A stretch of 64,000 bases of DNA from contig JAVIAB010000160.1 in the NCBI GenBank assembly GCA_032433765.1, positions 11,351,436 to 11,415,435 on the forward strand. Direction: 5' to 3'. Source of the stretch: Megaustenia siamemsis. Lineage: Eukaryota; Mollusca; Gastropoda; Stylommatophora; Ariophantidae. The position numbers and the translations under genes are program-made. The notes under the pieces are model-generated. The model was not told where the DNA came from. It worked only from the letters and a program-made list of their open reading frames with translations, and searched no databases. Of this stretch, positions 55,086 through 64,000 are shown piece by piece. Position 1 is the stretch's first letter, and each line of letters begins with the position of its first letter.

Positions 55086-55463
55086 AACTCTAAGTAGAAT
55101 GCTTTTTATTTGTTGCAACTTTGCATTTTCACTGTCTCCAAAGTTTATTTAATTCTGAGCTCTATCATTTATCTAATGTTATCAATATTTTTTAAACAAA
55201 TATTTAGATAATTGGTACTTATTTCAATTGTATTACATTTGTCTTAATGCAACAATCTAGGTAATCACTCACCAGACAGAACTGTTTAGTCTTCATCCAT
55301 AACTTTGCTGTAATTTATCCCATCTTTGTTTTATTACATTTGATTGTTACAAACTCTCTGCACCAACAGAAATATCACACAACCATTCTCAATGGGGAAC
55401 CTTGACAATAGCCTGGACATTTTACACAATTCAATTCCTGGAATAAATAGCTAGGAAAGTTAC

Positions 55464-55546
55464 CTTTACTACAGTTGAGCTACTGCCAAAAGCATCTTTA
55501 AATGGGTCCTCAGAACCAAATGGATCAGAGGACTTGAATGGATCAT
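55464..55546 (-). CDS. EPS15: EPS15-like exon: triple DPF
   Basis: 83 bp, phase 1 in and phase 0 out, acceptor tttgtttttcttcag, donor (AAG then gtaact). Encodes (N)DPFKSSDPFGSEDPFKDAFG then SSSTVVK: three DPF motifs within 13 residues, the densest AP-2-binding cluster of this gene. Entry phase matches the exit of 56596-56740 exactly. The following 55086-55463 is plain intron. Confidence 0.9.
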
Positions 55547-55639
55547 CTGAAGAAAAACAAAAAGGAAAGTTGAAAAAACAGAATCATGATAAAATGTTTC
55601 AATTAAAAGGCAAGAGAAAAATGTAAACCATTAAAATAA

Positions 55640-56455
55640 GAATATATCAAGAATTATAAGAGGAATGCGATATGTGGATGACACAATCTTAATAGCAGAG
55701 ACAGAAAATGGAATTATAAAGAAATGATAGACATAATAGTAAAAGAAATCAACAAGAAAGGTCTCAGTCTGTATAGTAAGAAAACAGATATAATAGTCAT
55801 ATAGAAGAAACAATGATCACCAGCATGCAGCATAAAAATAAACAGGACAAACCTGAAACAAGTGCAACACATCAAATACTTGGGCACAATAATAACATCA
55901 GAAGGAAGATGTACCAAAGAAGAAAAAAGCAGAATAGCTCAGGTCAAAATAGAATTTCAGAAAATGAAAACATCTTATGCAACAAGTCTATATCAATAGA
56001 TGTAAGAAAGATTTGGTGCTATATAAAGCCAGTTCTGACCTATGGAAGCAAATCATGGACAGTAGACAAACAAATGAAAAGACGATTAGAGACCACAGAG
56101 ATGGGATTTCTGAGAAGAATGGTGAAAGTTCCCTGGACAGCTAAAAAAACCAATGATGAAATTCTGAAAGAGGCCAACACAAAACAGGAGCTCCTAAAAT
56201 ACGTCAGAAAGAAACAATCAACACTCTTCAGGCACATCATGAGAACAGGAAAGTCGGAACAAAAGTTGGAATAGTTGGTTACAACCGGCAAAATTCAGGG
56301 AAAGACAAATCGCAGATGACAAAGAGAGAAAATACTAGATAGCTTGGTGTCATGGCATGGAAAACAGTCAACAACAGAACTGATACACTGCACGGTGGAT
56401 AGAAGATTGCGGAAGGACATGATCGCCTACACCAACTGGTATGGCACATGATGAT
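55640..56455 (+). mobile_element. LINE family B fragment, RT thumb to 3' end
   Basis: GMRYVDDTILIAETENGI-like RT motif (FADD equivalent VDD), then VQHIKYLGTIITSEGRCTKE, GSKSWTVDKQMKRRLETTEM, FLRRMVKVPWTAKKTNDEIL and the terminal REKILDSLVSWHGKQSTTEL. Frameshifted and dead. It sits antisense in the EPS15 intron between exons 56596-56740 and 55464-55546. Confidence 0.85.
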
Positions 56456-56595
56456 GCTAAGAGGAATACATTACAAAAATTATAAAATTTACCAAATAAA
56501 TTTATATAAGTAAAGCATGCTTAAGACAAAATTAATACATAAAGGTCTGTGATAAGGAGTGCGATGTTGGAACCATAAAAACAAGTGCTACTCAC

Positions 56596-56740
56596 TGTCT
56601 CTGAATGGGTCATCACTCTGGAATGGGTCATTGTGTGTTTCTCTGGCAGAGGTCTCACGACCTTTAAACGGATCTTCTATAAAGTCATCTACTGTGGAGA
56701 CTGTACTGAAGCTACCAATTGTACTGGCTGGACTATGAAA
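56596..56740 (-). CDS. EPS15: EPS15-like exon: first DPF segment
   Basis: 145 bp, phase 0 in and phase 1 out, acceptor cctctgcttcacag, donor (GACA then gtgagt). Encodes FHSPASTIGSFSTVSTVDDF, IEDPFKGRETSARETHNDPF, QSDDPFRD with three DPF motifs; the GSF...DDFIEDPF transition matches the boundary after the coiled coil in EPS15. If the preceding exon instead uses its inner donor, an alternative acceptor at 56728 (tccag) keeps the frame. Confidence 0.88.
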
Positions 56741-57034
56741 CTGTGAAGCAGAGGATCATGATTCAATCATAGAATACTTCTACAACAGGTGTCTCAAATA
56801 GTTTCTGACAACATGGCCCAGCTACGAGACCTCATGCATGGCTCCTTTGTCGTTAAGTTACTGTTTCTGCTATAGTCCATGCAAAAGTTCATGAACACTG
56901 TATCCTTCAATTTTTAATCGAAAACTATTTTATGAATTACAGTGAATTTTTGCATGCAGTCTCAGATTCTCACCAAACTTGAGATTTTATAGCATTTAAG
57001 TCCAAAGGATTTTTTGTTGTTACATAATTTCAGG

Positions 57035-57763
57035 AAAATTACAAAAAGGGTGACCTAAACAAACCAGTGGTAGAAATCAATCACTTTATCTATCTTGTAA
57101 GTCACATTGATTGAGAAGGGGATACAAGCAAAGAAATTAGAATCAGAATAGCTAAAGCAGCAATGTCTTTCAGAAGCCTTGAAAAGTTGTGGAAATCAAA
57201 ACTCATTAGCACAAACACAAAACTTAGTCTATTCAAATCAAATGTACTATCAACCCTTATGTTTGCGTGTGAGACTGGAAAACAAGAGATATAGAAACAA
57301 TGTTGAATGCATTCGAAAATAAATGTCTACGAAAAATACTTGGTATAGCGTGGAACGAATTCAAAACAAACGAAGAAATTAGAGAAATCGCCAATCAACC
57401 ACTAATATCTTCAGTAATCAAGAAAAGATGATGGTCATATGTTGGACATGTGATGAGGAGAGATAATAACTGAATAACAAAGCAAGCCCTCATATGGGAA
57501 ACAACGGGCAAGAAGAAAAGAGGCCGACCCAGAGAGACACTGAGAAGAACATTGATGAAAGAGGCAAGAGCAGCAGGAATCGACTCCCTCAATGAGATAG
57601 AGTTGCTTGCACAGAACAAAGACAAATAGTGAGATCTGATAAAAGATCTTTACAAGGATTGAAAACTGCTAGAATAAAAATTTAGATAAGAGAAGGAGTA
57701 TCTGGGTCTATGCCCTATGGGCCAGCTACGGCTCGAAAGGTCAATAGATAGATAGATAGAAAC
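57035..57763 (+). mobile_element. LINE R1 3' copy (dead)
   Basis: NKPVVEINHFIYLVSHID.EG, RIAKAAMSFRSLEKLWKSKL, FENKCLRKILGIAWNEFKTN, then C-terminus and 3' UTR ctatgggccagctacggctc with (GATA)n. Stops and small deletions. Collinear with residues 190-368 of 61805-62911. EPS15 intron. Confidence 0.88.
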
Positions 57764-57827
57764 ATTAGATTTTAACAGTAAATCATGTTAATTTTGTTTA
57801 CAGAAAATCATTTAAAGCAAAATATGT

Positions 57828-58262
57828 CACTGGTGACGTTGAGTTATTTGTGGGTCATCGTTATTGAACTCCGAACATGTCCATAGGCGCTCAGATTCGC
57901 TCCGCAGTGTTCTGCGACTGATGACTCTAGTTTTATGTTGATTGATTTTTCTTATTACACGCCCACTAAGTTTCTCGATTCTGGCTGTGCCCATCTTAAC
58001 TCCCATGTCTTTCATCTGAAAGAGTGACATCGGCACATGGTTGTCCTGTGCCCTTCCCACATCTCGGAGGGCAAAGATGATGTCCGCCCAACCCATTGTT
58101 TGGCAATCTTCAATGACAGCACAGCTGCAAATTGTCCGCTCTTTCATTTCCCCATACTCCCACATGTCCAGGGACATAGACAGAGATGACCCTACATATT
58201 TTTGACTTCTTTGAACCAGGTATATAATGTACATGGAGTATCCATGCTATAGTGACTTCCAA
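57828..58262 (-). mobile_element. family I LINE 3' end (RNase H tail)
   Basis: Minus strand: KICRVISVYVPGHVGVWGNE (RNase H), then ALRDVGRAQDNHVPMSLFQM, GVKMGTARIEKLSGRVIRKI, HKTRVISRRTLRSESERLWT, CSEFNNDDPQITQ. About 70-75% similar by eye to the C-terminus of 19193-21514. Ends with ataactcaac. Adjoins the 33-bp array; one long minus frame runs across both. Confidence 0.88.
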
Positions 58263-59183
58263 ATTGTTTACTATTAACTTAAGTAGTATAAAACAATGTA
58301 GATCACATACTAAAAGTAGCATAAGACAAAGTAGACCACTTACTATAAGTAATATAAAACAAAGTAGACCACATACTGAAAGTAGCATAAAACAATAGAC
58401 TTTAGATAGTATAAAATAATGTAGACCACATACTAAAAGTAGCATAAAACAATGTAGACCACTTACTAAAAGTAGCATAAAACAATGTAGACCACTTACT
58501 GAAAGTAGCATAAAACAATAGACTTTAGATAATATAAAACAATGTAGACCACATACTAAAAGTAGCATTAAACAATGTAGAACATCTACTAAAAGTAGCA
58601 TAAAACAATGTAGACCACTTACTAAAAGTAGCATTAAACAATGTAGAATATCTACTAAAAGTAGCATAAAACAATGTAGACCACTTACTGAAAGTAGCAT
58701 AAAACAATGTAGACCACATACTAAAAGTAGCATTAAACAATTTAGAACATCTACTAAAAGTAGCATAAAACAATGTAGACCACTTACTAAAAGTAGCATA
58801 AAACAATGTAGACCATTTACTAAAAGTAGCATAAAACAATGTAGACCACTTACTAAAAGTAGCATAAAACAATGTAGACCACTTACTAAAAGTAGCATTA
58901 AACAATGTAGAACATCTACTAAAAGTAGCATAAAACAATGTAGACAACTTATTAAAAGTAGCATAAAACAATGTAGATCACTTACTAAAAGTAACATAAA
59001 ACAATGTAGACCACTTACTAAAAGTAGCATTAAATAATGTAGAACACCTACTAAAAGTAGCATAAAACAATGTAGACCACTTACTAAAAGTAGCATTAAA
59101 CATTGTAGAACATCTACTAAAAGTAGCATAAAACAATGTAGACCACTTACTCAAAGTAACATAAAACAATGTAGATCACTTAC
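58263..59183. repeat. 33-bp satellite carrying splice-donor motifs, EPS15 intron
   Basis: About 28 units; minus-strand unit agtaagtggtctacattgtt plus ttatgctactttt. Most contain GTAAGT, others gtatgtgg or gtagatgt variants. The first unit begins directly at the donor of the EPS15 exon 59184-59297. Confidence 0.94.
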
Positions 59184-59297
59184 TATAACCTTACTGCTGA
59201 TAGTGTCCACATTCATAGACACATCCCCATTCAATCCTGCGAACCCTGGGCCAAGACTTTTGTATTGGTTATGAAGTTGCTGGATATGTTTTCGTAT
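59184..59297 (-). CDS. EPS15: EPS15-like exon: end of coiled coil
   Basis: 114 bp, phase 0 to 0, acceptor gtgtaatcttcctcag. Encodes IRKHIQQLHNQYKSLGPGFA, GLNGDVSMNVDTISSKVI, aligning with the coiled-coil exit of EPS15. Two donors compete: an inner one after 59195 (AGCA then gtaagg) and an outer one after 59184 (ATA then gtaagt). The outer donor is stronger, keeps phase with 56740, and is itself the first unit of the 33-bp array. The inner donor would pair with the alternative acceptor at 56728. Confidence 0.85.
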
Positions 59298-59369
59298 CTG
59301 AGGAAGATTACACAAAGGGAAGCAATTTAAGGTATTTCGATATTACAGATAAAACAAATATTAATGATA

Positions 59370-59650
59370 GACATTTATCTATTGCCCTTTCGCGCCAAGG
59401 ACGGCATATAAGGCAGAATTGTCTGTCTAGGTCCGACAATCTTTGTTAGTTAAATCTTGCACAAACAAGTACATTAAGTAAGATCCACATCGTATCCCGC
59501 TACATGTCTCTGTTCTGGGTGCGCCGCTCAACCTCAACAAGGGAGCTGATGCCTGCTGTTAATGCTTCTCTTGGCTTAATGTTCATTTCAGAGTTTAGGT
59601 CAAATTTTTGTTACCCTTTGATTTAAAGAATAACCCCATTTAAGGGGTTA
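59370..59650 (-). mobile_element. LINE R1 3' end adjoining the 45-bp satellite
   Basis: Minus strand: degraded REALTAGISSLVEVERRTQN then RDM (compare REARAAGIGSLNEIELLAQN then RDR) followed by the 3' UTR ccttggcgcgaaagggcaat. Collinear with R1, with the satellite occupying the RRWSYVGH position. Confidence 0.75.
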
Positions 59651-60660
59651 TTTTTAGATTCTCTTGTTGTCACTTGTATGGCCAATATATGACCACCTCT
59701 TATCATTGTCACATCTCATCATATGGCCAATATATAACCACCTCCTCTCATTGTCACATCTCATCATATGACCAATATATGACCACCTCCTCTCATTGTC
59801 ACATCTCATCATATGGCCAATATATGACCACCTCCTCTCATTGTCACATCTCATCATATGGCCAATATATGACCACCTCCTCTCATTGTCACATCTCATC
59901 ATATGACCAATATATGACCACCTCCTCTCATTGTCACATCTCATCATATGACCAATATATGACCACCTCCTCTCATTGTCACATCTCATCATATGGCCAA
60001 TATATGACAACCGCCTCTCATTGTCACATCTCATCATATGGCCAATATATGACCACCTTTTCTCATTGTCACATCTCATCATATGGCCAATATATGACCA
60101 CCTCCTCTCATTGTCACATCTCATCATATGGCCAATATATAACCACCTCCTCTCATTGTCACATCTCATCATATGGCCAATATATGACCACTTCCTCTCA
60201 TTGTCACATCTCATCATGTGGCCAATATATGACCACCTTCTCTCATTATCACATCTCATCATATGACCAATATATGACCACCTTCTCTCATTGTCACGTC
60301 TCATCATATGGCCAATATATGACCACCTTTTCTCATTGTCACATCTCATCATATGGCCAATATATGACCACCTTCTCTCATTATCACATCTCATCATAAA
60401 GCCAATATATGACCACCTCCTCTCATTGTCACATCTCATCATATGACCAATATATGACCACCTTCTTCTCTTGTTGTCACTTATCATATGGCAAATATAT
60501 GACCACCTTCTTCTCATGTTGTCACTTCTCATCATATGGCCAATATATGACCACATTCTTTTCATGTTGTCACTTCACCTCATATGGCCAATATATGACC
60601 ACCTTCTTCTCATGTTGTCACTTCTCATCGTGTGGCTAATATATGACCACCTTCTCTTGC
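59651..60660. repeat. 45-bp satellite expanded from LINE R1 coding sequence
   Basis: About 22 units of 45 bp (tcatcatatggccaatatat plus gaccacctcctctcattgtcacatc on plus, some 46-48 bp at the right end). On the minus strand each unit translates to RRWSYIGHMMRCDNE, the R1 motif KKRRWSYVGHVMRRDN. The 303-codon minus frame 59654-60565 is this repeat. Divergence is low. Confidence 0.93.
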
Positions 60661-61009
60661 TGTCACTTCTCTGAACAAACGTGCAGGAAAGTTTTAATCT
60701 TTACCACATTCATCACTTCAATGGATATGTCGTTAATGATTTGCCTGGTTACTAACCAAGTCCTCAACGTAGCAGTGATGACTTCAGTTTTATACTATGG
60801 AGACACACCCTATCGTAATTACAGAAGACAAACATCGTAAAAAATCTATTCCCAACTTCAGCCGAGGAAAAAAAAATAACAAACAGACAAGTCTTTGAAT
60901 CACACTCAGAAATGGATACATCAAGCAACAGAAAAGATAGAAAATGATAAACGGTCCTTATCAAAGTTTTAGACCTGTTCTTATATCTTCACTTTAACAT
61001 CAGTTACTC
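60661..61009. other. intron, unassigned
   Basis: EPS15 intron sequence without recognised features. Confidence 0.4.
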
Positions 61010-61160
61010 ATCGACGGAAAAAACATGAGTATCTCTGAAGTCTGAGTTATCTGCCTGTGCGGCGAGGGACCCCTGTGCACACGGCTGCCAGGGGAAAAAT
61101 GGATTAACACGCAAAATTCAGTTCCTGGTCTCTAGGGACTTAGTCAGAGTTGAAAGCTGG
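61010..61160 (+). mobile_element. SINE-2 body, head lost, (AAC)n tail
   Basis: tgtgcggcgagggacccctg, gtgcacacggctgccagg, acgcaaaattcagttcctgg as in 33281-33626, followed by (aac)8-9 to 61191. Confidence 0.8.
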
Positions 61161-61295
61161 CGAACACAACAACAACAACAACAACAACAATTTAATGTAA
61201 AAACATGTCTACCTTTACTTTCCAAACTTTATTTACAAAGAAAGCATGAATCTCAAAGAGAGGGAAGATGAAACCTACCAATACAATTTCATTAC

Positions 61296-61427
61296 TAATC
61301 TCCCTTGTGACCTTGCTAAATGTTCTAACTGCTGTTTACTGGTGTCTGCAGTTTGCTCCAATTTAGACTCCTCTTCTCTTAACCTAGTGAGTTCAACTCT
61401 TAACTTTGCTAGGTCTGTTTCCTGATC
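61296..61427 (-). CDS. EPS15: EPS15-like exon: coiled coil
   Basis: 132 bp, phase 0 to 0, acceptor tgcttctctccttccag, weak donor (TTA then gtaatg). The 44 residues DQETDLAKLRVELTRLREEE, SKLEQTADTSKQQLEHLARS, QGRL show clear heptads and match the EPS15 coiled-coil region that mediates oligomerisation (vertebrate counterpart has a LNRLQQEETQLEQ-type motif). The N-terminal EH domains should lie beyond 64 kb on the minus strand. The downstream exon 59184-59297 joins in frame. Confidence 0.9.
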
Positions 61428-61487
61428 CTGGAAGGAGAGAAGCAAATTTTTGCTTAGACATTGTATAAATACAATTGTTAGCATTAT

Positions 61488-61489
61488 AT

Positions 61490-61549
<60 letters not shown>

Positions 61550-61577
61550 ATGAAAGAAAGAAAGAAAGAAAGAAAAG
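61488..61577. repeat. (AAAG)n microsatellite
   Basis: About 22 AAAG units with one interruption, 60 bp upstream of the EPS15 exon acceptor. On the gene strand it is a long pyrimidine tract. Confidence 0.97.
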
Positions 61578-61714
61578 GAGCGAGAGGGAGAGGGATAAAG
61601 GGAGGGTGAGTTCTGTTATACCAAGTGATAGTGCACCAAACATGGTGTTAGCATTCCTATTTTTTTAAAGATCAAATTATTATCTGGACTTAGTATTACA
61701 CCAGTAATATTTGT

Positions 61715-63008
61715 GGTGTAATTAAAAGGGAGTTTATTAAGGTAATTTCTGGGTTTAGAAAAGGGAGAAGCTGTCTTGACCACATTTTCACTCTACGACT
61801 TATATTGGAGGAACACATTGAAAAGCAAAAACCTTTTGTACTTAACTTCATCGACTTCAAAAAAGCATTTGATAGTATTCATAGAGATTCTTTGTGGAAA
61901 ATTCTGAAGCAATATGGTTTACCATCAAAAATCATAAATATTATCAAAGACATGTATGATGGTTACACATGTGCAGTTCGAACAGAGGAAGGACTGAGCG
62001 AATGTTTCCCAATAGAAACTGGGGTTAAACAAGGATGTATTTTATCGCCCTTGTTATTTGGAATTGTTATGGACTTCATAATGAAGAAATGCTGCACTGG
62101 TAATAAAGGCATCGAATGGATACAAGGAGACCATTTGGAGGACCTCGACTTTGCTGATGACATAGTTCTCATCAGCAGTCAGATAAAAACGATGCAGGAA
62201 AACACAAATGAACTATCATCAATAGCCAGCAAAATTGGGCTTGAGGTCAATCATGAAAAGACTAAAGTCATGAAAAGTTTAATTCCAACAAGTGACAAAA
62301 TATACATGGAAAACAAACCAGTAGAAGAGATCGATCACTTTATCTATCTTGGAAGTCACATTGATCGAGAAGGGGATACGAGCAAAGAAATTAGAATCAG
62401 ACTGGCTAAAGCAGCAATGTCTTTCAGAAGCCTTGAAAAGTTGTGGAAATCAAAACTCATTAGCACAAACACAAAACTTAGGCTATTCAAATCAAATGTA
62501 CTATCAACCCTTACGTATGCGTGTGAAAGCTGGAAAACAACAAGAGATATAGAAACAAAGTTGAACGCATTCGAAAATAAATGTCTAAGGAAAATACTTG
62601 GTATAGAATGGAACGAATTCAAAACAAACGAGGAAATTAGAGAAATCGCCAATCAACCACTAATATCTTCAGTAATAAAGAAAAGACGATGGTCATACGT
62701 TGGACATGTGATGAGAAGAGATAATAATCGAATAGCAAAGCAAGCCCTCATATGGGAAACAACAGGTAAAAGAAAAAGAGGAAGACCCAGGGAGACACTG
62801 AGAAGAACATTGATGAGAGAGGCAAGAGCAGCAGGAATCGGCTCCCTCAATGAGATAGAACTGCTTGCACAGAACAGAGACAGATGGCGAGATTTGATAA
62901 AATATCTTTAAAAGAAAACTGCTAGAACAAAAATTCATATAGGAGAAGGTGTATCTTGGTCTACGCCCTATGGGCCGGTTACGGCTCGAAAGGTCAATAG
63001 ATAGATAG
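61715..63008 (+). mobile_element. LINE R1, 5'-truncated, with TSD
   Basis: TSD aatatttgt at 61706-61714 and 63009-63017. Contains an uninterrupted RT-to-C-terminus frame, 3' UTR gccctatgggccggttacgg and (GATA)n tail. The best-preserved R1 copy; reference for 45353-45704, 57035-57763, 59370-60660 and 39735-40130. Confidence 0.92.
61805..62911 (+). CDS. LINE R1 reverse transcriptase, N-truncated
   Basis: 368 open codons; the frame is also open upstream to about 61750 (GFRKGRSCLDHIFTLRLIL). Motifs: FIDFKKAFDS (15-24), GVKQGCILSP (73-82), FADD (116-119), YLGSHIDREG, C-terminal KKRRWSYVGHVMRRDN, KRKRGRPRETLRRTLM, NEIELLAQNRDRWRDLI. The RTE-like order and C-terminal nucleic-acid-binding block are intact, but the endonuclease and RT N-terminus are absent through 5' truncation. 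The starting Met is only the first in-frame ATG, not a natural start. Confidence 0.87.
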   Translation: MEEHIEKQKPFVLNFIDFKKAFDSIHRDSLWKILKQYGLPSKIINIIKDMYDGYTCAVRTEEGLSECFPIETGVKQGCILSPLLFGIVMDFIMKKCCTGNKGIEWIQGDHLEDLDFADDIVLISSQIKTMQENTNELSSIASKIGLEVNHEKTKVMKSLIPTSDKIYMENKPVEEIDHFIYLGSHIDREGDTSKEIRIRLAKAAMSFRSLEKLWKSKLISTNTKLRLFKSNVLSTLTYACESWKTTRDIETKLNAFENKCLRKILGIEWNEFKTNEEIREIANQPLISSVIKKRRWSYVGHVMRRDNNRIAKQALIWETTGKRKRGRPRETLRRTLMREARAAGIGSLNEIELLAQNRDRWRDLIKYL

Positions 63009-63017
63009 AATATTTGT

Positions 63018-63925
63018 ACATAGCTTTCATTAAACAGGAAAAAACATTTGACAGAGTAAGTAGAGAACAACTGTGGGAGATACTAACAACATACGGAGTA
63101 AGCCAACATCTAACCAACCTAATTAAAAGTCTCGATATCAACAGCAGCTGCACAGTCAGAACACCAGCAGGCTAGACAGACCACTTCAAAATTAGATCAG
63201 GTGTAAGACAGGGGTGTATACTATCCCCCCTACTGTTTATTACATACATGGACTATATATGCAAGTTAGCCAACCCATCAGAGACAGAGGAGATCAACAA
63301 GCTTTTATTTGCAGACGAACAGGCACTAATGCATGGAAAAATAGAAGACCAACATAAACTCAACAACACAGGCACAAAAAAACATGAAAAACAACATCAA
63401 CAAAACAGTCATGAAGCTTGTCAAATCACTGGACAACTATCACAACTATTGTCCAACAAGGAAATAACTCTAGAGGCAAAATGGGCACTTTTCAACACAA
63501 TCTTCATCCCAACATTGCATTACCAATGCCAGTCATGGACCCTATATGCAAGAACAACAAGAAAACTAACCTCTAATGAGATGAAGTATGTTAGATGAAT
63601 GACGCGAAACAAGAGAGACAAAATTAGAAATGAAGAACTGAGAAAAAAGCTATGAATAAGCCCCGCCATAGAATATATAAAGAAATCACAGATATAATGG
63701 TTTGCCACATGACAAGGCAGAGTGATCAAAACACAACACAATGAACCCTCAATAAACATTGCAAGGAACACCAGGCCCAAGGGACGACCACGAAAAAGAT
63801 GGATTACCGGAATATTTGAAGCACTAGGAAACATAATAGCAGTAAAGGCGAACAGAAGAGCAAAAGATCACAAATTATATGTCCCCTCAACACTGAAAGG
63901 CAAATTAGAAGGAAAGAAGAAGAAG
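63018..63925 (+). mobile_element. LINE family D copy (dead, internal deletion)
   Basis: YIAFIKQEKTFDRVSREQLW, SGVRQGCILSPLLFITYMDY, LLFADEQALMHGK (FADD changed to FADE), then a deletion to NKEITLEAKWALFNTIFIPT, LHYQCQSWTLYARTTRKLTS, RPKGRPRKRWITGIFEALGN, LYVPSTLKGKLEGKKKK. The catalytic Asp change, stops and deletion show inactivity. Confidence 0.82.
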
Positions 63926-63927
63926 AT

Positions 63928-64000
63928 TATACCAGTGCCGTCTCTCTTTCCCAGAATAAAATCAGGTACCTATTTTTAAGGCTGGGTGAATAGGAACAGA
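63928..64000 (-). mobile_element. SINE-1, cut by window end
   Basis: Antisense middle part: ccagtgccgtctctctttcc, agaataaaatcaggtacct, aaggctgggtgaataggaac. Confidence 0.75.

Noticed and set aside
54759..55118. 119-codon minus-strand Phe/Ser/His-rich frame
   Set aside because: Product of the 25-bp satellite; all frames are equally open.
58110..59129. 339-codon hydrophobic minus-strand frame ending in an RNase H-like segment
   Set aside because: A chance read-through of the 33-bp array (11-residue period) into the LINE fragment at 57828-58262; not a membrane protein gene.
59654..60565. 303-codon minus-strand frame
   Set aside because: Satellite units of a LINE motif; no start or domain beyond the repeat.

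Overview
The window is AT-rich metazoan nuclear DNA. It carries pieces of spliceosomal genes embedded in retrotransposons, SINEs, a piggyBac transposon and tandem arrays. The element mix (several RTE-like and RNase H-bearing LINE families, tRNA-headed SINEs, PGBD-like piggyBac) and the invertebrate-type EPS15 gene suggest a lophotrochozoan, most likely a mollusc. That placement is inference. No prokaryotic organisation, CRISPR array or rRNA was seen.

Layout. 1-6.7 kb is a 42/43-bp satellite with higher-order structure. 7-10.3 kb holds LINE/SINE insertions and three spliceable minus-strand exons of an unassigned gene, two of which together resemble part of an LDLR class B (YWTD) repeat. 10.3-18.6 kb is a run of arrays (54, ~27, 27, 35 and 53 bp) with LINE debris. 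18.7-30.5 kb is a nested LINE region: an RT-RNase H element inside an older LINE, an RT pseudogene, and an RTE-like insertion with a twin-priming 5' inversion. 30.5-37 kb is AT-rich sequence with SINEs, including a composite SINE with target-site duplications. 37-61.4 kb contains the 3' half of an EPS15-like endocytic adaptor gene on the minus strand: six well-supported exons in consistent phase, plus a possible terminal exon at 37.1 kb. Its introns hold a near-complete piggyBac, many LINEs and SINEs and several satellites. 61.7-64 kb holds a young RTE-like LINE and an older LINE.

How the parts interact. By my coordinates about a quarter of the window is tandem repeat. Two arrays are visibly made from LINE coding sequence: 17.4-18.6 kb from a LINE 3' end, and 59.65-60.66 kb from a LINE ORF segment expanded in place. 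One array (58.3-59.2 kb) repeats an EPS15 splice-donor sequence, and a second EPS15 exon end (52.4-52.8 kb) is triplicated with its donor. One EPS15 exon is flanked by a young LINE 32 bp from one end and a SINE 7 bp from the other. A short non-coding module is joined to the tails of two different LINE families in separate TSD-flanked insertions, which suggests a modular SINE-like system.

Limits. Where target-site duplications were found, element ends are exact; otherwise they are approximate. LINE family names (R1, R2, B, C, D, Z, I) are local labels, not database names.
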